Source of the DNA: Smallanthus sonchifolius
Taxonomy: Eukaryota > Streptophyta > Magnoliopsida > Asterales > Asteraceae
Direction: 5' to 3'
Assembly (NCBI GenBank): GCA_023525975.1
Contig: CM042029.1
Span: forward strand, 67,365,429 to 67,429,428
Length of the DNA stretch: 64,000 nucleotides
A program made the position numbers and the translations under genes. The notes under the pieces are model-generated. The model saw nothing but the letters and a program-made list of their open reading frames with translations, did not search any database and was not told where the DNA came from. Below are positions 55,347 to 64,000 of the stretch, piece by piece. Each line of letters starts with the position of its first letter. The stretch's first letter is position 1.

Positions 55347-58300
55347 TGTGACACCCGCAAAAAAATTCATAATCTTAAAACCTAGTTGTTGGGCTAACCC
55401 AACTAGGCCAATAAGGTCTAATAGAAAATTCAAGCCCATTCGAGGCCCAATAAGGATCCAAACCCATCAATGGGTCCAATTTACATAATCTGAGCATCAA
55501 AGTAGTCATTCGGTTTCATCTAAGTGATGTGTTACGAGATTTTGAGAGATTAAGAAAAGATATAATAGCGTATGCGATTCAGTAATTTAAAACGTTTACG
55601 CTTCATACATCGATTTAATACCTAATATTCGGTATTACAATTATTTAATATAATGAACTATTAATATCATATAATAATATTTATCTTGGAAGTATGCTCA
55701 GACAATTACACGCGAAGTACGCGTACGTAAACGTTAGACGCATAGTAGAACAACGTTAACGACGTAAACTTTTCCAATACATAGATTGAGATGACAAGCA
55801 TTACAAGGTTCTTATTATACTTTGTTTATATTATTAGAAAATTTATAAATTCATTTGGAACACAAAACGTTTAAACAAATGAACGCGTTAGTCACGTGGT
55901 AATGGTGCGTACCGGTCTGGAAGACAGGTAGGCGAAAAATCTTGTAAATTAAATGTTTAAATAATATGTATGATGGTGGTACATAATTCTAATAATTTAA
56001 TAATAATAATTCAGAAATTATAGACGTGTCGAAGATCGGAGAGGATACGCGATGTACCCAAATAAGTATTATTCCTCTTTGGAGTCCCCTCACAAAACCC
56101 TAGGTAGAGTGACAAAGAGACCAAGTGAGAGGAGCAGGAGAATGGTCGGCCACTGCAAACACACCTCAAACTCCCCCTTTGCCGATCAAAATGCGACGGT
56201 GAGAACAGTGGCGGTGCTAATCAGAGGTAACGACGACCACCTCCAGTAATGGCTGCGTACTGCCGTGAGCCTAGTTCCATCGGCGGCGCTAGTTAGGGTT
56301 CCGACGAACCACGCCCTGGACAGATCTGGTCACAGGCGGCGATGCGGGTCCGAGTATTAGCAGGCCCGACTTTCCGGCTGGTTATTAACCTCAGGGGCTA
56401 GGGTTCTGACGGGGTTACTCAGTTCCGGCGACCCTGTTTTCCAGAAAACCTTCCGATGCGGCCACGTTCAGCAGTGTCAAGCGGATGTGGTGGTGGTCAC
56501 AGAGTTTTCCGGCCGTCCATCTCGTTTTAGGTAAAGAACCCGACTCTCATTGTAATTTCCGGCCAAAGTACACGCATAGATTTATAGATCTGTAGTTACG
56601 TTTTGTTTTTCCGGTGACTCAAGGTGTTAACAGTTATGGTACTTGGTTACGGGTGTGGATTGAATCTTGTACAGGCGGATGACATCGTTTTGTAACAACG
56701 GGTTGTTCCGGCACGACTCCAATGAACATAAAACTCGCTACATAACTAAAACTCGAGCCGATCTACAAGGTTTGAACTCTGTTTGAATAATCTGAGTTAG
56801 TCTCAATACTGTTGGTTATTTTCCGTCTAGATCCGTTGACATATGTTATACATCTAGTAATTTTGGTTGGCCGGGTTCCATTCCCGAGTGCGTTTTTGGA
56901 CAGGAAATGACTTGGTCAAACCCGGTCAAACTCGGGTCAACGACGATCAAACGCAGTCAATACGTGAAATGTAAGGTTTAGGACGTGTCGGTTCGTAACG
57001 AGACCTACGGAAGGTATAAAACACGCACTAAAACAATTATATTTAGTTACGTAAAAGTTAAACGCGTGTACGGTTAGTGCGTTAAGCCTATACGAGTCGT
57101 TAATGGTAAAAAATAAATATTAACGTGATGTTAAATACTAACGGGTCGTATTAAACGCGTTCTTGACAACAGATATCAAGTGAAACGAAATACACAATTT
57201 TTAGACGAGAAATATATAATAAGTAAGACGAGAATTTTAATATAACTAACGACCATTATATATATGTATATATATACGAATAATAATTGTCATTTTAGTC
57301 GTATAAATGTTTATTAGATAGTCGTTATATATAAACCGTTGATACTTGTTATTTGGGATAATTTGAATAACAAATATAATTAGTATAAACTCGTATCTTG
57401 GATATTACGTTTGAATAATTGTGAACTTATACAAATTAAGCTATAACTTTACCGACTAAACGAAGGTTTGACAAATAACAATAATAATCTATAAAAATAT
57501 GTTTTTGTATATAAACTAGGGGGTTTCCTGCGCGTGTTGCGCCGCGAATCCCGTCACATCCCATATATAAAAACACGTATACAAAAATCCTAAGGTATCA
57601 ATAAACTCAAAAAAACTAAAAAAAATGTAAGTTGGTCGTGCGTCGAAATTTAATCTCTTGCATGCCAATCAGGTATACACTTGCGAACTCTGACAACCTG
57701 CCTTGTTGATGGCAGAAGATGTAGACAGAATACCTGAAGAATCAGACACAATCGTTTTTCATTTGTTTTTGAGATGGCGCTGAGTATCCAGACCTGAAAA
57801 TTACTCAAAAAAGTAAAGCAGACCTAAAACTACCACAAATCCACTAAAGAAGACCGTAGACACATAAGACAATAAACATAAAAAATATACCAAAACTCAC
57901 AAACGCATGATGTTCCGTAAGCTAAATACCAGTCAATGACATGGTATAACAAACAAACAATTAAACTCTATAAGATACACAGATAGGCATTAAGAAAATT
58001 TAAACTACAGTAGTAAATCACAAAGCTATGCACCCAAATAAAACATTCTATATCAGAAATAATGAAAAAGAAATTATGAAATATTAACAAATAAGCGGAA
58101 AAAAAAGAAAGCATTCTTCATAAAAAATGTCGTAATACAAAACGAAACAGATAGAAATAACTAACATAAGAGTAATACCATGCAAATTGCTATTTATTTC
58201 AAAGAAGGAAAACATAACTACGCAAGAATCATCAACAACCAGGTCAAACAGGAGATGGTGCGGAAAAAAGTTTGATAACCCACACAACAATAATAAACAT

Positions 58301-61300
58301 CAGACACCACACAAAAAAAATAGTAAAAGACAAAGAAACGAATACACATACTGTTTGGTAACAGAACATCGACTTACAAGGCGCAGTAAGGAAAAAAACC
58401 TGCAAAAAGGAAGAACCGTGAGCATTTTGCTGGGACAGCAGGGTTCATCTTAAAAAAAATACATATCTGTAATAAGTAGACTGGTCACACATATACATGC
58501 TCTAAAACATCCCACACATCTTAAACCTGATTATTTGAAGGAAAATAAGACCCGTAAGCCACATATGAGTTGTAACCCATGTAAGTGAAGAAAGAATCTG
58601 GGTAACCCTATCATCAATTCATTATGTTTCAGCAATTTCACATCTTGTTCAAAAAATTAGCAACCTTTCATGTATGTTTGTTTTCCCAACTGATGTTACA
58701 TATGTACACACACGTCTATCACGCTTAATTTGACATTCAAAACATTATAAAAACCTCGCTGGAACAGGATTCTATACCTAAAAAAATGACCCATCTGCTT
58801 ATAAGTACATTGACTATAAACACACGCGTAAAGAAAAAAAAGCACATATCTTAAAACACAAATAATTCAATGAAGAGAAGACACAAATACGCAGGCCACA
58901 CATAATTTGAAATTTAAACTGGAAAACATTATAAAAACCCATCGGGAACATGAATCTATACCAAAAAACATGATGTATCTATACATAATTCTGCACACAA
59001 AACAGCCTCTAACTACTAAATTTCTCATACCTATAACCCAAATATGCACCCTTTCTTTTTATTTTTTTCAGACACTCCAAACAAATTCTTCTTTTGACCT
59101 TTCAACCTGTTAAACGCATACCCAACCATACACCCAACAATCAATCAATACAAAAAAGTAAACAAAATTAATTCTATCACCAAACACACTGTAACTATGA
59201 ATACCCCATACCTATATCCCAAACATGCAAGTTTCATGATTTTCATTCAGACATTAATACACGAAATTGGACGATTATTTGTTATAAATAGCATTCGAAT
59301 ACGGATATAAATAAATATGAATTTGGAGATTTTGAATTCATACTAATATGAACAGTTTCAAAATATAAGGCGTTAACATTGTCATGGACAAATAATATAA
59401 AAGTATATGCCGTTATACACTTTTAATACTCGTATTAATTAATATTTCACACATGTCTATATAATGTGAACATATGTTCAGTGGGAAGACATAGGAGTAT
59501 ACAATTATTTAAGACGATCACATTAAGGAACAAAGTACATGTATATATGATAACTGAATATGCTAAAGTATGTGAAGTACGCGTATGTGTTTACATAATA
59601 ACGAACAAAACTTAGTGAGGGACGTTTGGTAATGAAATACAATACGGTACAAATATATTTTGGGATTGTGAAATAATATAAATATATTTATAAATACACG
59701 TATGAATATACTATAAGTCCTGAAATGTTTTTACTAAATCATAGAGTTTTATACATTCGATTAAAAGACGCACGCACGTGAATTATAATTATTAATTATA
59801 CGTGCACATAGCTATATACGATCGCGTCTACGATAAATTAATATTTCTGAATATAACTATTGAAACATATTCGAGTCGAAAGATCCGACTCGAAATTAAG
59901 CAACTAATATTATCAAATGTTAAACCAACATCTTATATCGAATCGGCAATGCCGTAAGAATCAACAAAGCTCAACCGCACACGTGATAACTCGACTCGAG
60001 TTTAGTCTCGCTTTACATTATTAGGGTTAGTATATAAACCTCATTAAGTACCTACATGTATCATAGGACTCAAGTAGGACATAAACCTATGACTATCATG
60101 TGGACATTGGTTTCCCTTACGATCAGAAGGGCATTTTTGTTCCTGACACGTCACCAGGTGAGTTTCACGGCCCCTCTTTACTTTTAAATGTTTTAAGAAG
60201 CATAGGGGGAGAAACATACTTACTTGACACATTTGAGAAACATGAAACATATGGTAATAAGGAAACAAGGCTCGACCCTGATGTTTGCATGAGTTAGCAC
60301 AAGTAGATCTGGTAAAGTCCTCTATGTTACGTAATTTATAACCATTAGCTATAGGTTAGCCTGAGGCCTATGAATAGTACTATTAGGATTGACACACCCC
60401 GGTCATTGTTAGTCGCGCTAACCGACGATCCACATGATCGAATGGCTGCATAGTGTCTACACAAGGGTTCGTTTGGTACGAGCAAGGGGCAAGAACAAGT
60501 GTTTGGGTTTGGTTATATCTCATGTATGAACATATATTTGTATTCTTAGCTAGTTTACGAATGGGCACACATTGCTTGTTTTGTTTATCATATACATTGA
60601 AACGTTTTCGTGCAGATGGATCTGTCAATCGTCTACAAACAAATGGCTTTGTCATTTGTTTACGCGCAATTGTTTTTATCAATGTTTAAAGGAAATCAGT
60701 TTCATATTATGGCCATGTACACATACCAATGTTTTCAAGAAATTCAATTTATTTTATGACTATAAAGTCATCACATGTTTTCATAAGGAAAACTACTCAT
60801 TTACGACTACGAAGTCATCACATGTTTTCGAGGAAAACGGTTTTATATTTTGGTCACGCATACACCATCATATGTTTTCAGGGAAAACGATTTCATAATA
60901 TGGCCATGTACACCTTTTCAATGGTTTTACTATATGACTCTAAAGTCATCACGTGTTTTTGAAGAAAACGGTTTTATTCTATGGCCACGAACACAATATA
61001 ATATGTTTTCAAGGAAAACCGCTTTACATTGAGACAACTAAACCTGTGTACTTACAAACCTTTGTGTTGACACTTTCAAGTATGTTTTTCAGGTATCACT
61101 TAGCTAAGGCTCGGTTGGAATAGGATAGCTAATTGGATTAAACCCTAGTAGCCGAAGAGCATAGTTTATCAAGTCTCAAGTCCATCATTGATCTAGAGGG
61201 ATTTAGATCATTGTATTACTTTATATTTGTAACTGTAAAAGTACTCGTTACTTTAGAAATTATTATTACAGCTTTCGATATTGTGTAATGTTACCAATCG

Positions 61301-61348
61301 TTGCGACCTTAATTTATTTATTAAGTAAATAAATTTGGGGGTGTGACA
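55347..61348 (+). mobile_element. Solo LTR of a Tekay-like element, 6.0 kb
   Basis: It starts TGTGACACCCGC and ends GGGGTGTGACA, with AAAAA on both sides (55342-55346 and 61349-61353). The right third (60040-61348) matches the 5' LTR at 35400-36686 landmark by landmark, including 'gtcatggttagtcgcgctaac'-type words, the 'aaagtcatcacatgttttc' tandem units (60740-61015) and 'tttattaagtaaataaattt'. No internal region is present, which indicates LTR-LTR recombination. Joining the two flanks restores continuous A1 sequence. Part of the length (about 57516-59274) may be a later insertion. Confidence 0.85.
57516..59274 (-). mobile_element. Possible Helitron-like insertion
   Basis: On the minus strand a small GC-rich hairpin (GCGC AACAC GCGC, about 57532-57544) is followed 12 nt later by CTAG and then T, like Helitron 3' ends (hairpin, short spacer, CTRR, inserted at A/T). 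The interior is very AT-rich and has a degenerate direct repeat of about 180 bp ('aacattataaaaacc' at 58741 and 58924). The right boundary is a guess based on TC...A rules. No RepHel gene, so non-autonomous if real. Confidence 0.35.
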
Positions 61349-61353
61349 AAAAA

Positions 61354-61994
61354 TCAATTTTTGCCTTAGAAAAATTTTCAACTCTTAAAACTCAAAATTT
61401 TCAAACTCTTCAAAAACTCATTCTAATACTTAGATTATATGCACATATACCTGGAATGTTTTTCTCGTGATTTTTATCACCCAAATAGCCATGAATCCCT
61501 GCAAAAACTTAGAAAAACACAAAACTATAACGAAAAGACCGAAAAACATAAAAACTTGTACAAACTCTACAACGACATCCTACCCCCCACGGGTTTGTGT
61601 ATTGCCCTTAATTACACTCTTGCCAACCATAATCTTCCTAGAAACGTCCCCACACTTGGCCAATCGCATACAACTAACTAAAATAAAGAAATGACAACCT
61701 AACTCACTTTCGTAGGAATCACGATTGCATTTAGCGTATGCAACAAACCTTTTAAACCCCTCGGTAGCCCGAGTGGACGAGTTGAGTCTCGTGAGGGTTT
61801 CTAGAGAACACACACACAACGTTCATTTACCTAGACATGAAAATAAAGTCAACTAACCTTAGGTTGCCTCCTAAGAGCGCTAAGTTTAACGTCTTCAACC
61901 AGACGCGGTGTACCTTATTGGTGTTATGGTGGTTAGAACACAGACTCCTTTTCAAATACTGTACTTGCCCTTGGGTAGTCATTACCGTTCAGGT
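61354..61994 (-). mobile_element. A1 non-coding internal region
   Basis: On the minus strand it continues from the gag-protease frame. It contains the uninterrupted version of the MITE target ('cctaagagcgctaagtttaa' near 61875) and 'ccccacacttgg' tracts (complement of the polypurine-like motif). Confidence 0.75.
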
Positions 61995-63443
61995 TCAGGT
62001 TCTACATATGTGCCCCAGCCATAAATTCTTCATCTTGCATGTCCCATGGATCACCTGTCTCATATTGCTGTCTCCTACACTTGGGGATTTTCTTTGTATT
62101 CCAACTTCCCCACACTTGGGATTTGCTGCGTCTACTTCCTTAATTATTACCTTCTTCAACTCCAACCTTTCAATCACAACACTTTTATCTTTACTACCCT
62201 CATCTACTTTGGACCGAGGGGGACATTTGTTAGCAACACCTGTTTTAGGACATTTAACCTTGTAAAAGTATGTAAAAGTATAAGAACGAATGTCTAAGTT
62301 AAACTCCCTGTTACCGAATGACATGTTAACAGTGTTGTCTCTGCAGTTAATCAACGCATTGGCAGTTGCCAAAAATGGTCTGCCCATGATTACCCTTTCC
62401 TCCTTCTCCTTTATTGTGTGTTCATACTCAACCACCAGAAAATCTTCGGGATAATAGAATTCCCCTACCTTTACAGAAACACCTCTGACCATACCTCGAG
62501 CCCGTTTCCTTGTTAGGTCAGCTAACACCACTGTGGTGTCAACTTGTTCTAGTGGGCCAAGGTCAAATCGATCATATAAGTTTCCTGGTAAGATGCTGAC
62601 ACTTGACCCATAATCTAACAGAGCCTGATCAATCTGCAAACCTTCCACTTTAATGGGGATAATGGGTTCACCCTGCTCACCGTCATCCTCTAACTTACTC
62701 TCTTCACTGGCTTCTTGGATACTCACTGCACTAACATACGCATTCTTTGACCCTGAGGAGCTTGCTCCTTGATGTTGCGGGTTTAATTTTGTATCACTTG
62801 GGAGTTTCCCTGGTTCTCGTCCCACCACCTCTGACAATTTCTCAGCTAGTTGACCCAGTTGTCTTTCAAACGACTCATTGGTTTTGATCTGGATCTCCTT
62901 ATCCTGCTCAATCCTTTTCAGGGATTCAAATATAGCTGTGAGCTGCGGGTCGCCGCCAATAGGTGGTTTGTTCTGTTGGTTTCCCTGTTGTTGATACTGC
63001 TGAGGTTGATTCTGTTGGTAGTTCATCTGTTGATAACCCCCTTGATTGCTCTGGTTCCTTTGATACCCTTGATATCCGCCTTGATTATAACTCTGTTGGC
63101 GGTTCTGGTACTGCTGTTGACTTCCACCCTGCACATCAACTCCCTGAAAATTAGGATTTAATTGGTTAGATGCATTACCATACCTGAGATTTGGATTATT
63201 CCAAAGCCCCGGGTGGTAATGATTTGCATTCACGTCCTGCTTCCTATCCCCCACAATCTGGTTCACTTCTTTAGCCTTTCCCTGTTCTCTTGGACAGCTC
63301 GCCAAAGTATGGCCCAAGTCACCACATCCATCACACACCGGGTATCCCTGTGACACGTTAGACACCTCTTTCCCACCTTCTCTGCCAAGCCTTGACATTT
63401 GAAGTTCCATGGCATCTAGATGCTTCTGAGTCTCATAATCCAC
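61995..63443 (-). CDS. A1 gag C-terminal half and aspartic protease, 482-codon open frame
   Basis: This is the core of a Gypsy (Athila-like) polyprotein. A zinc knuckle CDGCGDLGHTLASC (about 37-50) binds RNA. A Gln/Asn/Gly/Tyr-rich stretch (about 105-160) follows. The retroviral-type protease then reads LQIDQALLDYGSSVSILPGN (active site DYG where DLG/DTG is usual), VDTTVVLADLTRKRARGMVR and VIMGRPFLATANALINC (flap/ILG region). The frame ends at 61995, and no RT or integrase follows within A1. The first ATG here is internal: upstream sequence to 64000 is the gag N-terminal part with stops. It is the best preserved part of A1 but only a fragment of a polyprotein. Confidence 0.85.
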   Translation of the reverse strand: MDYETQKHLDAMELQMSRLGREGGKEVSNVSQGYPVCDGCGDLGHTLASCPREQGKAKEVNQIVGDRKQDVNANHYHPGLWNNPNLRYGNASNQLNPNFQGVDVQGGSQQQYQNRQQSYNQGGYQGYQRNQSNQGGYQQMNYQQNQPQQYQQQGNQQNKPPIGGDPQLTAIFESLKRIEQDKEIQIKTNESFERQLGQLAEKLSEVVGREPGKLPSDTKLNPQHQGASSSGSKNAYVSAVSIQEASEESKLEDDGEQGEPIIPIKVEGLQIDQALLDYGSSVSILPGNLYDRFDLGPLEQVDTTVVLADLTRKRARGMVRGVSVKVGEFYYPEDFLVVEYEHTIKEKEERVIMGRPFLATANALINCRDNTVNMSFGNREFNLDIRSYTFTYFYKVKCPKTGVANKCPPRSKVDEGSKDKSVVIERLELKKVIIKEVDAANPKCGEVGIQRKSPSVGDSNMRQVIHGTCKMKNLWLGHICRT

Positions 63444-64000
63444 TGCTTGACAGTTGCTCCATTCTTAGATCTCCTACTGGCATGAGTCTGCCTCTTTGAT
63501 GTTACTGCCATCCTTTCCAGAATATCCTAGTCGTCATCCACATGATTTGAAAAGAAGGACCCGTTACTTATCGAGTTAACATCCTGTACATCCTCCGGTA
63601 ACAATCCATCATAAAATGCCTGAATGAGCTCCCATTTTTCTATCCCATGAAGCGGGCAATTCCTAAGCAATTCCTTGAATATTTTGAATACCTCATAGAA
63701 AGGCTCCCCTGATTGTTGCTTGAAATCCCGTATAGCAGTTCGGGCCTCATTGGTTTTATGAGGTGGGAAGTATTCATCCAGGAACTGCTATTGCAACTAT
63801 GCCCAAGTGGCAATACCAGCATATGGCAAAGACAAAAATCATTGCTTTGCTCTATCCTTAAGTGAAAACTAGAAGAGTACTAGTTTCACCTCATCGGTGG
63901 TAAACCCTTGACCACCAATGGTCCCACAAGTAGCCTCATATTCTGACAGATGAGTGTAAGGCTCTTCAGTAGCTCTCCCAAAGAAGTGTGGGAGGATCCT
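63444..64000 (-). pseudogene. A1 gag N-terminal domain (Retrotrans_gag), several stops
   Basis: The minus-strand reading contains EYEATCGTIGGQGFTTDEVK, LDEYFPPHKTNEARTAIRDF, GEPFYEVFKIFKELLRNCPL, KWELIQAFYDGLLPEDVQDV and ILERMAVTSKRQTH, the conserved gag core of plant Gypsy elements. In-frame stops interrupt it after LVLF (about 63870), at AKQ-stop-FLSL (about 63835; normally Trp), twice near 63790, and at VDDD-stop (about 63526). It continues past the right edge of the window. Confidence 0.85.

Noticed and set aside
60383..61032. Overlapping open frames on both strands in the solo LTR
   Set aside because: Generated by LTR tandem units ('aaagtcatcacatgttttc'); the same region is non-coding in the other LTR copies.

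Overview
This is a plant nuclear window, from a eudicot and probably an asterid such as Asteraceae (an inference from the style of the resistance gene and the repeat families, not a database match). It holds two recognisable host genes, both on the minus strand, in a landscape of transposable elements stacked inside one another.

Host genes. (1) A single-exon coiled-coil NLR resistance gene at 4477-7119, with a Mutator-type element carrying a host-like gene fragment inserted 220 bp upstream of its start codon. (2) A ROP/RAC small GTPase reconstructed from seven exons spanning 27701 down to 12661. All splice sites are GT-AG and the exons join into a 198-residue protein ending in a prenylation box (CLIL). 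Its last intron is about 8.7 kb long because it contains a 5.2 kb Copia element, a truncated second Copia element and several MITEs. Three residues that are nearly invariant in this family are changed (V10E, G51R, E65V).

Layout. 1-899: the end of a long Gypsy LTR. 899-1310: a minisatellite that flips orientation. 1310-4476: AT-rich, with one hAT-like element. 4477-7119: NLR. 7339-8546: Pack-MULE-like element. 9178-12240: clustered MITEs with GC-rich triplet expansions. 12661-27701: ROP gene. 28147-28545: a MITE inside a MITE. About 28563-30185: a 5'-truncated LINE. 32795 to 64000: one large nest.

The nest. The base layer is an Athila-like Gypsy element (A1, minus strand), seen in pieces from 32795 to the right edge. 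Three elements interrupt it: a chromovirus (Tekay-like) Gypsy element at 32958-42477 (5-bp TSD TTAAC), a second Athila-like element in plus orientation (A2, about 44661-54980), and a 6.0 kb solo LTR at 55347-61348. A2 is itself interrupted by a 4.9 kb two-gene MULE (44852-49765) inside its LTR and by a hAT-like MITE (52390-53069). The solo LTR may hold a Helitron-like insertion.

The most unusual structure is in the MULE. Eight compound palindromes of about 36 bp are grouped in three clusters, at both ends and between its two genes. Each is built from CTATACG-N3/4-CGTATAG half-units, and where the centre changes in one arm it usually changes in complement in the other. They could be binding sites for the element's own proteins or hairpin-forming DNA. 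The MULE transposase has at least four in-frame stops and the second gene is frameshifted, so this copy is not autonomous.
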